Source: Prostheceraeus crozeri (taxonomy: Eukaryota; Platyhelminthes; Polycladida; Euryleptidae). From it: a stretch of 64,000 bases of DNA. A program made the position numbers and the translations under genes. Where the stretch lies: contig CAJQUW010001746.1 of the NCBI GenBank assembly GCA_907163375.1, positions 186,001-250,000 of the forward strand. The letters run 5' to 3'. The stretch's first letter is position 1. The number at the start of each line of letters is the position of its first letter. Below are positions 1 to 14,400 of this stretch, piece after piece. Below the pieces are notes generated by a model, which was not told where the DNA came from, made no database searches, and was given only the letters and a program-made list of their open reading frames with translations.

Positions 1-1100
1 AAACTCAAAAAAGTCAGTATTTGGAGTGGCTACCTCGGTTTTTAAGTACAGCTTCGATTCTGCGTGGCATACTTTCCACCGTTTTTTTGCAAATGCTTGC
101 GTTGATGTCCGTGCACCAAACTTGCTTGACACAATTCTTGAGGTCTTCCAGGCTTGTGGGTTTGCGCTCGGCAACTTTGTTTTTCATAATGCACCATAGG
201 TTTTCGATGGGACTAAGGTCCGGGATATTGCCAGGCCACGGACTTCAATGTGTTCATCGCACAACCATTTTTTGACAGATTTTGCTTGATGACATGGAGC
301 TCAGTCATGCATAAAACACATGTGTCTGTCGCACCTGCATCATTGGTTGAAGACAAACTTTCAGCATATCCAGATAGTTGCTCGCCCTCATGGTGGTCCC
401 AGGAGGCAGAAAGTACAAACTTCCTCTTCCACTGCCCGAAAAGCTGCCCCAAATCATGACATGAGGAGAATGCTTGACTGTTGGGATGGTGTACCGCTGA
501 TCAAAGCGGCGATTGGGTGGTCTTCGAATCTTCCTGGATCCTCGATTGGCGAACTGTTGGATGACGGTCTCATCGCTGAGGAGAACATTAGACCACATTT
601 CAGGTGTCCAATCCTTGAATTTGTGGCAGAAGGCGAGTCGATCTCTAATGTTCTTGGCTGACAGGTTCGGCTTCCTGGAAGGTCTGTAGGCTTTCAATTG
701 GAATTCTTCGGTGAGTCGTCGTTGTACTGTGCGAGTTGATGCGGCTCGCGTCAAATCGACCTTGATTTCATCTGCCGAGAGCAATGGATTCGATAAACAG
801 GTCCGTCGGATACATCTATCCGTGGTAGGTGATGTCACGCGAGGTCTTCCGCTTCGTGTCCGCGACACAAATCCACTCGTTTCCAAAAAATCTCTTGATA
901 GTGAAGTTAAACAACTGCTTGGACACTCCAACTTGCCTCCCCACTTCTGCTTGACTCATGTCAGACTGCCAGAGAGCTATAATTTGCGCTCGCTTTGTCT
1001 CTGGAAGCTCCATTGTCCGACTGCGTAACAGACAGATAATACCAGCCATAACAGCAAATCTGCTTAAATACGGCTTGCTTGCTGAAACGTATTCACCTGA
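1..1100 (-). pseudogene. Tc1-like transposase (DD34E), decayed, cut by window edge
   Basis: Minus-strand frames read a full Tc1-type transposase in pieces. From MELPETKRAQIIALWQ an N-terminal helix-turn-helix region (SQAEVGRQVGVSKQLF) starts near 1013. The GRPRVTSP linker, second HTH, and DDE residues (LLSDE; GAPCHQA; PIENLW, 34 residues between the last D and E) follow. The reading frame shifts near 900, near 285 and again near 240, so it is inactive. It encodes a cut-and-paste transposase acting on its terminal repeats. The element's left end is outside the window. Confidence 0.85.
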
Positions 1101-1339
1101 CTATCGAAGTGAAGAAGTCAGATAACTTACGCTCATTCGTCATATTCGGGTTCCACGATACAAGATTCGACCATTAGATGTAGATTAAACATAAAGAAAT
1201 GAACATAAAACATGTATTCGTGAGCAATTACAAAAGTAGTGAAATAATGCATAAAATAGCAAAAGTCAAGACACTTTCGGCGGCAGCAGTACATCGACGA
1301 TCAGAAGCATGATAATATCACATATAAAATGAAGCTTTT

Positions 1340-1518
1340 GCGTCACTACTCCACATACTTGGGGCTTGGACGGTGCTGACATAGCCAGACTTATAGAGCG
1401 TTGTAGTACTTTTAGTCCGGATGCCCTTCCTGCCGACTTCCAATGACACCTTCGGGGCTCGACCTATGGACCAAAAGATCGCTAGACCAAGCACTTAACC
1501 ACTGTGCCACGGAGACCC
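1340..1518 (-). mobile_element. SINE family 1, copy 1
   Basis: On the minus strand it starts GGTCTCCGTGGCACAGTGG (A-box-like), has GGTCGAGCCCC (B box) about 45 nt later, then GGAAGGGCATCCGG and ends GGAGTAGTGACG. The head is tRNA-derived. At least eight copies occur in the window. Confidence 0.85.
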
Positions 1519-1549
1519 AATATACTGGATAGGAAAAGACTTGATGATA

Positions 1550-1777
1550 CATCATGCGAAAATTAGGGCTCTAGACCTTTTCAGTTGATTAGAAAATTTC
1601 ACTTTTACCGGGAACGTCAATCTGCGTCCAATAGGATTAACATGTTTTTTCTTGTAACGTGTCTCACAAGAAGAGGAACCAGGTAGAACTATTCGCAGTA
1701 GGTATATGGTACATAATTCTGTGAAAGTCTCATTTTTGGTCTCTTTTCCTGCAGAAACTCACTCTGGCTGCCAGACT
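1550..1777 (+). repeat. Half of a foldback MITE (family F), right arm only
   Basis: Matches the right arm of the elements at 23638-24360 and 60151-60787 and ends GGCTGCCAGACT. The left arm is missing and the copy abuts the SINE on its left. Confidence 0.7.
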
Positions 1778-2233
1778 AGTATTTCTTTACTTCCTCTGTT
1801 GGTCCAGTTTTTTTTACTCGTCATGAATCGAAAAGTGTCAGCAATCAAGTTGCACGTGTAAGCGCACCCCTACGATTTCATTTTTTTAAAAGTTACATGG
1901 AGAAAAGCAAAGATCACATATGCTTTTCATTTTGATTATTTGATAGAGAAAATCTAGTCGGAGAAAAATAGCTTACCGTTGATCACAGTAATTATTGAAA
2001 TACGAATAAAGCAATATTTATTGCACATAGATGGAACCATCGACTCCCATTTATACTTAGCATAGACTGATGCAGACTTATAGTATCAAAATGAAAAATC
2101 ATGCACTTCCATCTATCAACTAGACAAGAGTCACCACTGCTATCAAACTGGGGGAGGAGACCAGATATTTTTAAATATATACGTGGAAGATGTCAGAGGC
2201 ACAGCGTCATAAATATCTCAATTCGTCACTTAC
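1778..2233. other. Stretch without recognised feature
   Basis: AT-rich sequence downstream of exon 15 on the minus strand. I searched it for the next EGF exon and saw none. Confidence 0.5.
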
Positions 2234-2437
2234 ATCTAAAACTACCAGGAGTGTTGGTGCACGTTTGGTCACAGATTCCACTATTTTCTCCGTCAGTAAG
2301 ACATTCATTTTCGTCTATACATGAAACTCCATCTCCGATGTATCCAGGAGCACAATCACAAGTAAAACTGCCAACTGTGTTTTTGCAGATGGCGTTCTTA
2401 TGGCAGTTATCTGTCTTTAGCTGGCATTCATCAATGT
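2234..2437 (-). CDS. Exon 15: one EGF and the first part of another
   Basis: 204 nt, phase 1-1. DIDEC starts a cbEGF ([27 protein letters not shown]). DENEC starts a second, interrupted after FR by donor GTAAGT with the Cys codon split after its first base. I found no continuation between 1 and 2233, which holds repeats, so the next exon lies beyond the left edge. Confidence 0.92.
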
Positions 2438-5400
2438 CTGCAATAAAAATGGTATTAATTATACAAAAGTCTTAGATTTGCATGAATGAGGGCTAAAGTG
2501 CAAGTCGGGAGATATAGGAAAAACATCATTTTACAGATCACTCTAGGTGTTAACCTATTTATTGTCACTGAAGCTAATAAGTTAATGCTTGTTAAGTAAT
2601 GTGTGTGATGCAAAATCATAGAGTTGTGATACACAGGTAAAGTGTCGACTCAAACAAGTATCTGTATACAGTGAAAATTTTTATACCAAAAGATTCCGTT
2701 TTTTGCGAAGATTACACTCCCGTGATCCAAAAAATTATTTGAGCAGTTTTAAAATAGTCAAAATTTTGCAAATTTATATACTACCGAGATGACTCTCCTA
2801 TATAAGTAGTATGAAACAAGTTGGATATCAAAAGGAATGAATATTTGCTAATAAGCATCCTAACTAAGCGGAAATTAAACTGATTATCAAGGGAATTTCA
2901 TCATCCGTCTTATAATGGAAGTCTTCATGAAAAAGTCGCGATATCATTCGTGCTTTCTTGTCTGAATTTTTAAGCTTTTAATTCAATTTTCACCGGCATG
3001 ATTTTATGATTCACTAAATTCATGTTTCATTTCTTGAATCTGAATAGTGATGTGGACCCATTTACATCTTTCAAAGTTAATTGAAATCATTGTCCTTGAT
3101 TATGTGATTTTGCTCTGCCAGTGGCAGGTTGCCTGTGATGTGATCACGCTTTAAAATACTCTTGAGGTTGAGTATGAAAGTAATAGGAACCTATCGAATT
3201 ACTAATTTAACAAGCAAGCATTAAATCTCCAAGGCTGTCATGACACTGAGATTCTATAAAATACCATCATTCCGTCTGCATTACAATCATGATCACTCAA
3301 TTCCGCTTTAATTTCTTCAAAACAGCAAAACTATGCATATCACACATTTGGTGACTATACCACCTGTATCTCCCTGAGTTCATTTAATAAAATCGAAAGT
3401 GTATACACATTGGGGATTTAATAAGTGCGGAGTTACCACTCTATCTAACATACCTACTCTACGGCAAAATGTAAGGTACCATATAGGGAAAGAGTTAAAT
3501 TCACAGAGATTGACTTGTTTGTCACGGTTACTCTAGAGGTGACGCGATTCTATCTCAGCCATTGCATGCAATAGTAGAAAGATGTGGAGAGATTCGTCTC
3601 CCCTTGGCTTACGTGATTAAGCGAGCGTAGTGCGTAAAGAAAGTTGTATTAGGGAACACATGAGCTTCCGTTGTCACATTGAAGACTGTACATCTACCAA
3701 GTGAACTGTACATATCTTTGACTCAATGTTTCTCCGTGGTAAATTCATCAAATGGAAATATCATTCACATCGTTCACGACACCTCAAGATCTAAATTTGT
3801 CGTCACTACTCCCCATACTTGGGGCTTGGACGATGCTGACATAGTCAGACTAATGGAGCATTGTAGTAATTTCAGTCCGGATGCCATTCCTGCCGACTTC
3901 CAATGACACCTTCGGGGCTCGACCTATGGACCAAAAGATCGCTAGACCAAGCACTTAACCACTGTGCCACGGAGACCACAATCTACTGTGTACCAATGAA
4001 GCGAGATAATCGGCAACTCCTGATCGTGGCATGTGAAACAGCATAAATGCGCTCCTCTATGGACAGTGCCATGTTGGCAAAAATTTGATTGTGGCTAGGA
4101 AACGAAACCTAAAATATCGTAGACGTGAGTGAGTACTTATGACTTTCCTGAAGTTGAATCATAAGTGACCAATTTCTTGCATAGGAATGTGTATATTTAG
4201 TTATTTGAATTATCTGCATTACTCAAATTTGATTGTAGTTGAATAAATGTGTCATAGAAAGCTGTGTAAATGATTGCATATGCGATGAAAACATTGTCTG
4301 TAAGTTATTGAGTACCTTTCCTTAATCTCCTTACTTACGCCTAATCTTGTCACCGGCACCTTATTTCCTTTTTTATATATAATACTTTTAAAAAACTGTG
4401 GCTGTACATCAGGCATCTGAACTCTGAAGGTTGTTTCTCGATTGATATGTCCACATATTGTCGCATTGTAGTAGCAGGAAAATCGTAATAACTGCTCGCA
4501 TATTTTCATACTTTTGAAGAGTTGCGTATATTTAAAGCATGGATATCTATGTTCTTTATTTTCATGTATTCTATATCTTATTAGTATTTTGCATATTATA
4601 AACGCATGATATTACGCCAATAATTGCATTTGGCAATATAATTTTAATAATTTTATCCACTTATGATTGCATTATTTATTTGTAGAAATTTTATTGCATT
4701 AGTCTCTTCAGCGTGCATATTCAATATCGGGATAGCGTGTGTCACCAATCCTGATCTTGATTTTTAAAATATCTCTAAAATTCGTTTGCGACCTTCGAAT
4801 TCTCCAATCAATGATGCGAACAGTATTTCCAAGGGAGAAGGACCAGTGACCCATTGCCTAAAAATATTATAGCAAGCCCCATGATTTGCACAGACACCCA
4901 TTGGAAGCATTTTGACCTGCATCGCATGCAGCATGGAGAATATAGAGACCGTAACTTTCGATGTAGAAAAGCTGAGGAGAATGCGGGTCCCTTTCGTCAT
5001 TGTGCTTATCTATCCCCTTCATCAAAGTCCAATGTATCTTTGGGACATCCACATCCATTTGTTTTGCTCTTTTAAATAATATTCACATCTGACAAAAACT
5101 TAGTATCGATGTAGTGACTGATCAAAAAATGAGATTGGAAGCGAAATTCAAAGAAAGCTTATTTTGCATCACAATAATGCCAAATCGAATGTCATTATCT
5201 GATGAAAGAAGGAGATGTAAAGTAGACAGGCAAAGGAGAATCTAAAAATGACTTTCAGGATTTCAAGGACCTGGATAAGCCATTATAACCATTAATAGTG
5301 AAGATATATGTCTATTTGGCCATTTCACCACGAGCACTTGCTTCATACTGTGCATGCTTTCATATCTGATAGGGTGCTCAAATGATCTGTTTTCCAGGTT

Positions 5401-8400
5401 AATTCATAATGAGGATGAACATTATGCAGGTATAGTACTGCATTTTGCTATCTTCTCAGAATCATAAATATTGCAAAATGCCAGTTCACCTAGGCATAAC
5501 ATGGAAAGATGCCCTCAGACTTGAAGTCGAGTCTGAGGACATCTTTCTGTTCTCATAATCATCTCTCTTATAGATAATAACTTTCTATAACTATGTTTTC
5601 AATTTAGTTCATACATTGTTCCAATAGTGAAAGAGCTATGTAAACCATTACTCAAACTGATTTTAACCAGTCAAACTTCTCAAATGCACTGAATAGACTA
5701 GCGCAGGCGCAATTCATCGCAAATGAGGATGCAGTGAATATTTCTTAATGAAAATGATAGCTGAACGTCACTACTCCCCATACTAGGGGCTTGGACAATG
5801 CTGACATAGTCAGACTTCAATCTGGCGCGTTGTGATCTTTTAATGCGGATGCCCTTCCTGATGACTTCCAATGACACTTTCGGGGCTCGACCTCTGACTA
5901 ATCCAAGCATTTTAACCACTGTGCCACGGAGACCAGGTTCTTAAACCTGATACAAATTATGAAAAAAAGCTATAAAAAGATCTTAAACCTGATATGCATC
6001 TGACACGACTGGTTTAAGATGCTTTGGTGGAAATCAATCCTCGCTACTTGCCTTAATGTCGGCGGTCACAATGGTGACGAGCTATCTATTCATTGATTAT
6101 AATTGCTATGACAACTGATGTGTGGTGGTGAGGGTTTGATCCCGCTTATTGACACGGTTGCATAAGTGGCTCGTAGCTCAGTTGGCAGAGCACAGATCTA
6201 GTTAACCTTGGTCATAGGTTCGAATCCTACCAGCCGCACATCTTCTGCATGGCAACTTGATCTATTAACAACAATGAGATTAAATACACGATAGATCAGA
6301 TTCGTGTAGATTGTCGATCGATCGATCGATAGTTAGATAGTAGATAGATAGATAGTGATCGATAGATAGTCGCTTATTAAATTTCATTGTTGCTAATATC
6401 CACAGTTTTATTACTAAGTCTGCGATGCATAATAATGATTGTATCATACTTAACAAATAATTGTAAATTCAAAAAAAATAAAATAAATTACGGACGAGAA
6501 TGTATCAATTTTCTACTTACCACCACAAGAAGGTTTCTGTAAGCTTCTTCCATTATTGGAATCATTGTATCCTGGCAAACAGATACATTGGAATCCTCCT
6601 CTCGTATCCTTGCAGCGCTGAACATCGAGTTGACATGTATGCCTCTTTGTTAAGCATTCGTTGATATTATTACAATTTTTGCCATCTCCAGCACTTTTGT
6701 AGCCTTTGTGACAATCACATCTGAATGTTCCAATGGTATTTACACAAATGGAATTTGAACCGCAATTATGCTGATTTTCCGCGCATTCATCGACATCTGC
6801 AGTTAATGAATAAATTGGAAAACGTTAAATTACTGACATACAAATTGTTTCATCAAGAACTGAAATAGGTAAACGTCAATGACGTAAGAAAGTCGTTTCC
6901 AAATTCAACAAACTTTACATGTTTAGAAAGCTCATGTTCTGAAATTGCTCCTGTGAAAATTTCATGACTATAATCTAAATATAGCAGTCAGTAGACTAGA
7001 TAATGTTTCAATCTTTTGTACTTTGTTTGGAATTCATTTATCATTTTCATCGCTAACCAGAAAGAGTGACTCATCACTCTCACGCATGCACAACTGACAG
7101 ACGAAAACAATGCTGTGTAATCGAAAGACATCGAACTCATTCATTTCATTTGTTTTGTGTCCCTCAGTAACATGCGAACTGCTGTCCTGAAAGCCTACCA
7201 GAAAGGCCATCTTAGGGGTCAAGCTGAGTCTTTGATCCGAAGTGGCCGGCCAGTTGTAGTGTGTTGCAACAATTAAAGGTCCCCAAAAGTACCATTTACG
7301 TTCGAGTGCTCGAAGAACATGTTTATCCTTTAACATTTAGCTTAGGTGATCCATCATCTGATTGCATTCTCATGGATGACAATGCTCCATGTCATCGTGC
7401 CAGGGCAACTCAACTGCATAAAAGACAGGCAGGAGTACGAACCTTAGACTGGCCGTCAAGGTCTCATGACTTGAATCCAATCGAGCATGTCTGGTCTATC
7501 TTGAAACGCGAGTTCGTCGACGAATTTGTCCTGGCAATGATTTGAATCGGTTGGAATCTTTAGTGAGGCAGGAGTGGAATCAGATTGATCAACAGATGAT
7601 CAGAAATTTGATTGGCAGAATGCCTAATCACATCCGAAAGATAATAGAACTTAGAGGAGGCGAATCTGGCTACTAGGGAACGCACCCATCAGTCATTTTA
7701 AGGACTAGGCCCTTACTTGGTCAACATACAACAAAGAAAAATATTTTATATGATATAGGAAACAAATTCATTCAATTATAGTTAAAAACTTAATGTTTGC
7801 TATAAAATGTTGCTGTTTTAAATAATTTCTAGCTATTTATGAAACGGACTGTAGCTGAATTATAAAATTGTATTACTAAACAGTTGCGACATTCATAATA
7901 GTTGCATATGCTCGAAGCATTTAAAGGTATTTACTATTATTTTTTGATGGAAACTTAGGAAGACAGACTTAATATTTCGACCATCCGAAGTGGCCACCGT
8001 CAGAGATCTATTTACTCTCTTATTCCAGCATGATATTCAAATTACAAAATCATAAAAACGATAGTACGTTATAGACCGCACACAATCCGACATGAACAAA
8101 TACTACTGTTAAGAAAATCAGTGGATGTCTTCTTATTTCCATCAAAATTTATAACAAGAAAATTTTTTATCAAACATTTATTATTAGGAAATTTATTTCC
8201 ACTGTGGAGATTTCTAGACTTTTAACATCAAGAACTCATTTAACAGAAATTCACTCAAAATCACCGACGAGCTTCGCCAGAGCCCTAGCAACGTGGTATG
8301 AATGCTATTATGTTATTCACGACGCCATCAATAGACCATGGCTGTGTAGGCTTAAGACAGCGTTTCCCAAATTCATATTTTCACGACTAAAAGATAGAAA

Positions 8401-11400
8401 TAGAAAACATCTCGATGTACTGACTTTATTCAGCCTCCATGATGAGCCTCATCGAGTAAAAACTTAAAGGAACATCTACTTTACAAATTACATCGAAATT
8501 ACTAGTCCTATATAACCAACTGGTTTTCGTACCGCACTTGTGATTAACAGTAGATTGAAATAAGTGATAGTTATCGCACTCTAGGAGTCGTCGAGACCAA
8601 TGGTCGAGACGAAACCTGGAGTGCAATAACTACCTTATTGCTTAACAGCGCGGCGGAGACGAATTGCACGATTTCGGCACGCTGTTAATACTTGGACACT
8701 TTAATCTACCATTTCGATATAGCGTTTCAATCTAGTCATCTTGTCAAACCTGTCATTCAATTTGAAACAAAGCTACCGATAGAACGCTAAGCTAGCGTCT
8801 TCATAGCGTAAACCCACAATTAGATTGTTTAAGCGCATCACTTTGCTAGAAGTGCAAACTGATTCAAAATGATGGCACATACAGGAACTTACTAAGTGGG
8901 CAAAAAGAAATTTTCAGTACCTTGAAGTAGGAAAAATAGTCGTCCGCCGCTTGCGGATTACCACTGCTTCCTTTCTAGTCAAACAGAAGAAGAGAAGACC
9001 CACAGAAATTAATAACAATAAAACCTCTAGAATGGAAGTAAAGCTTCATGCAATACACAATAGTGGCACAAAAATCGCACGCATTTTGACTTCGATACAC
9101 TTGTCAACGGCTGTATGATTGGGTTAGAATCAGTCACATGTGCGATTCTAAGCTTTTCATTGGTGGTTCATGCCCCAACTTAGTTCCCCCCCCCCGATGT
9201 GCCGCGACCTTGAGTCAATTTCAATTCTAGTCAGTTTTAGATAAATAACAATCTATTTCTATGAGAAGACCTGTCTAATTCTGTGCGCAAACCATTGATA
9301 ACAATTATTCGATTTCCATGGCTTAAAATAGCAATGTACTGGTTTACCAATCGGTCCATGATAGAGTTCTTGAATTGAGCGCTACCTTCGCATAATCACA
9401 GCGTTGTTAATCAAATTATTTGGCTAGTGCTTCAGAATAACTCAACGCTTAACCATTAGAAATATCAACTGTTCTATTTCTATGCCCTGAAATATACATC
9501 TGCATATAACGAATACATTGCATACAATAATAGTGCGATAAGAAATTTTAACAGCTATGTAGCGATACTCTTCGATGATATTTAAGCCTATGGCACGATG
9601 AGGGTCATTTATCGTCTGTCGGGCAATAACTGCATTTGACCGATATTAAAGTGATCGATGCAATGGACCTGCGGTACAATGCTCGCTTTTGCACCTCACA
9701 AACTTGTATTCTATTTGTGGTCGGAGAAAATGGATTCTTTGGTAGGTATTGGCCGAAAACGAAATGCCGGTGAAAAAAATTAATACCATTTTTGCTTGAG
9801 TATATTCACTGTACCATCAAGGTTGGAACCGACCGTCATTCCATGCCCGAGCGGCCGATTTTACTACACCGATCGTCAAAATCCAGGCCGAATCCAACCT
9901 TGTGTGCTACAATATACAGCTAATAAACAAGTTTGATTTGCATGATTATAGAAAACAGTTGTTGTTAACGTGACTATCCGATAATAATCAAAATTCGAAA
10001 TTTTGATTTCTATTTTATCAGCGACCCACTTTTGGGTCGCGACCCTGGGAAACGCTGGTTTGGTTTAAGGGGATTAGAGACGCATATTCTGGTGGTCCTC
10101 ATTTTGCCGATTTAGCATGCTTCCTCTTGAACTTTGCAAGCAGCAATAGTAGCCGCACATTGTATTGATAGAAATGAAAAGAATGAATTGTAACGAAAAG
10201 GAATAGCATAATCGATACATTACTCCACGAGGAAAAGAATTAGTACGAGGCACTGTCTAGCAAAGTGGTCAAGTAAATGCAAGTAGTTCAGGAGATGTTC
10301 TATTGGATGGTCAACACAGAGCTACTGCCAAGTCAATGAACGCAGTTCAACTCGCCAAGGTTTCTTTCTTAACGTTTTTTCGGGCTTTGGGGCACAGTGC
10401 ACCCTACCCCAGAGCACACTTTGAAGGAAAGTCAAACGTTGTAAACTTGGCATAGGAAGCTGGGATTTTGTGACTTATTCATGATTTTTGATGGAGAATT
10501 TTGTATTTGTGATGATCATCCTATTTGCTGTTTGTTAAAAATTGTGATTATGGTTAAACAAGCATACCACATCGAAAATGTATAAGTTTTAGCAACTTTT
10601 AGTCGAAAGATTTGGATACTTACCAAAACTAGAATACTTTTAAATGTCTCTGTCATACAATCATGCATCTTAAAGTGCATTAGAATTTAAAAAAATTGAA
10701 GGATTACGTTTTAGTAGGCCTATTTGGATGAGTTCCCCCACTAAGTTGTATGGGTTCCCTACATTGGGAAACAACCAGGGTTGCCGTGGGGATTAATATT
10801 TGAATCCCCACCCCATACCCACAGAAAAACCTGTGGGTATCCGCACAGAATCCCCAAGCCCCGACAGGATAGGCTCCTGATTAATATGTTGCTCCTGTTC
10901 GTATAGAATGATTTATGTCCAATATCTCCATCTCAGTCGAACTGCTGCACGTCATTCAACGATCCGAAGGCCGTATTTGACTCCAGAGATGTGGAATGGG
11001 AGTCCTTGAACAAAATCATCGACTGCGTGTTGCAACTTTTATGACTTTTCTTTTCTATCTTCGGTATAGGCCTATTGCTCTGTAAAATTGTAATAGCCCA
11101 TTTTCTGTCATTATTGAGCCATGATTCTGACTTGCCACCTAGAAATTATTGTGCCGAAAATTCAACTAGATGCTCGTTCAATGTACACGTATTTGACTCA
11201 CAAATTTACATTTGCTTGAATCATTTGGTTGCATTAGCAGATAAGTGTTCTTTATCTATCTCTACTGATTCGTAAGTTTTTGTCGTCTGCTGCCAGCTTG
11301 CTTACAGTCTACAAAGGTTATTCACATTCCGCTCTTAATTCATGAGGCATGACACCCCTTTTCCATAAAGCTGTCATAACGTAGTTTACCGTAAACGCAA

Positions 11401-14400
11401 TTCTATCTCGAAATGCTTCTTTTTAATATATAGTACGACGACATTGTCCTTATTTCTTTGCTTTTATAACAAATCGGTTATTGATCAGCTTGTGCTTTTC
11501 AAACTTCATCTTTTACTCACTGGATTTTTGGTTCACTTAACCTAGTTATTGGCCATGTCGATCCTACTTCATTTTGCTACAGGATTATTTTAAGGGTACA
11601 ATTTTTGCATTGCTGCTCCCTTAAAGGAGATACATTTGTATAAAAATTCAACAACTGTATATGTGGACTAAAGGAAACATGGCCTTATTAAAATGTTGGG
11701 ATGAAATATTAATACGAGTATGTACTTAGTTCTGCACAACACTCTAGCATTGCATAGCACGCTATTTTGAAATTTCGATGTTTCTTATATTCGCTATTTA
11801 CCGTTCACTGTTACCGTATAACACTAAGCAACCAGTCTACATCAAGCAAAATCAAACATAAGCTTACATTACATCATGTATACATGTTATGCGAAGCATT
11901 CTCATGAAATATACACACACTCATTTCAAAAGAACTACATGTATACTTAAATTCCTCGCTGTAGACAATCGTGATTAAGTACAACATGTTTCACAAAATC
12001 AAGCATGAATATTTATCAATATACGAGTATCTATTGACATTTTAACTGTTAGTTTAGGTCCTGAAAGACCTTAATGTCCCTACAATATTTTAGTCAGCTG
12101 CTTTTCGTGAAGACTCGATTTTTGCTGCAAATAATGTTACATGCATGTATTTGGCTGTTTTGATAGATTATATACGAATTTCACATGTTCCATTTGTGAG
12201 AATATAATCCTGGGCTGTCCTGTAAGTTGGCATTTGGGGTTCCCAATGTGAGTTTTTCATTTGTTTGGTTGCTTATAGTGGTGTATTTTTAAATAAGAGG
12301 AAGTTCATCAACATACAAAGACAGGGTTGAACATAAATAAAAAATATTCATATGTTGCTACAGTGCAAGCACTTCAAAATGGTCACTCTATCACAAAAAA
12401 TCGCCTGTCAAAAATTCTTACAGTCGACGACAGCAAGTTGGACTCAAGCTAAAATTAGATCATTTTCTTTAATGATTCACTTTTAATTTTGTATCCACTA
12501 TTATATCTGTGGTATTATGTAGATCTAACATTCTATGGTTTGCAATAAGAAAAATCATTGATTAACTTGCTGGTTTAAAATGAAAGATGTATGTGTAGTA
12601 AATAGACTTCGAAATTACTGTTTAGCTTGCAGTTGCTTCGTTATTATTGTCGGAAATGGCAAGCAATTCGCATGATGGTTTAAGACTACAAATTGTGACT
12701 TTAGCTGAAAACACTACCGAAACCCAACGTGAAATTGCCAATGACTTACAGGTCAGTCAATCCATGGTGGCCAAGGTCATAAAGGACTTTAAAGAAAGAG
12801 GAACTCACCGTACAAATTACGCGAAATGTGGTGGGCACAATAAACATTTCAGTGATAGAGGCATTCGCCACATTAAATCCATTTCTCAGCGAAATCCGAG
12901 GGCCGATGCTGCTGAAATTCTAAGGACTTTAGGCCCCTCGGGTGATTGCAGTGTAAGAACTATGCAAAGAGCTTTGGTAGAGATGAACTGCAAGGCAGTC
13001 AAGCCGTACAGGCGCCCTTTTTTGTCCGAGGATCATGCAGTCAAGCGTTTGGAATGGTCAAAGGCTCATCGTCACTGGACATTGGAGACATGGAGAAATG
13101 TTATCTTCTCAGATGGAACAATAATACGCATCCAAAACAATTATCCTCTCTACGTCAGGGTGATCGATGGAGTTCCTTTGACACCATCTCATTACAATCT
13201 TTCTCGCACACACCCAACACAAGTTCAATTTTGGGCTTGCTTCTCTTATCATGGAACTGGGCGAGCGTCTGTTGTTGAAGGCAACATGAATTCGGCTACT
13301 AATATTGACCGAATCTTGAATGGTAGACTCCTTCATTAACTGCAAGAGTGGTATCCGAATGGCAATGGCATATTTATGAAGGACAATGCACCGTGTCATA
13401 AAAGCAGAACTGCTATGCAGCATTTGGCTCATCAGCAAAACCAAGTTCTCCCATGCCCAGCGTGTTCACCTGACCTTAATCCCATCGAAAACATGTGGAG
13501 CATCGTCAAGAGGAGGATGAAGGTCAGGTAGCCAACCACAAAGAACGATCTTATCTCGGCATTCATTCAGGTGTGGAATAGAGATACTGAAATCCAGCAA
13601 ATGTGCCAGAAAATGGTGGATTCCATGCCTGATGGAATTGAAGTGGCCATTTCTGCAAAAGGGTGGCAGACGCGCTATTAGAAACGTAAACTATTCCAAT
13701 TTGTTCTGAAAAACGTGAATGATGTTGATTATGTTACATGTAATTGTGCTAATTATGTTATATTGATGTAGGCCTAAATATTTTTGAAAAATTTATCAAT
13801 ATTCAAAGAATTTAGTGTTTGAGTCCAACTTGCTGTCGTCGACTGTAGGCCTTCACTGTATATTTGCGGTCTACCAATGTGTATTATAGCCATCGTTTAT
13901 TGCTCAGTGGATCATGCCATGTTCATGTGTGAATATTCCCGTTTATTATTCGTTAATTGATATAATTTAGCAATCATTGATAATTCTATCTCCATTAATG
14001 CCGATAAAGAAGCAAAATGTCAAAGCGAGTTTCCATCTCAAGTCTAGAATTGTTTCGCAGTAGAAATCGACTATATAGGCCTACACGTAGTGAAGGAAAA
14101 AGCTTTGAATCAAGCTAATCTAATATTATACGAGTAAATAAAGACTTCGACAAAAATCATCCTGATATTCTCGACCACTCATGTCATCGAATTATTGCAC
14201 AAGAATTGGGAGGATGTTGACCCATTTGTGTCTGATGATGAAAAGTAACACAATGAATCATATACACTTAAGTGTGCAGTTAAGGATGCCTATCAGATGA
14301 AAGTGAAAGTTCTGACAAGTCGTGGACAAGTGAAAATCGGAGCTTTCATTATAATTATGACTGCAATGCGAGTAGATGGCTTTCAATTGAATGATTTGGT

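Noticed and set aside
1-2233. Next exon after exon 15
   Set aside because: I looked for an acceptor followed by the rest of an EGF on the minus strand and found only a Tc1 remnant, a SINE, half a MITE and AT-rich sequence.
2101-2475. Plus-strand open frame of 124 codons
   Set aside because: Antisense shadow of exon 15; the minus-strand reading has the EGF pattern and proper splice sites.
6166-6238. Functional tRNA gene
   Set aside because: The D and T arms look right, but the anticodon stem does not pair.
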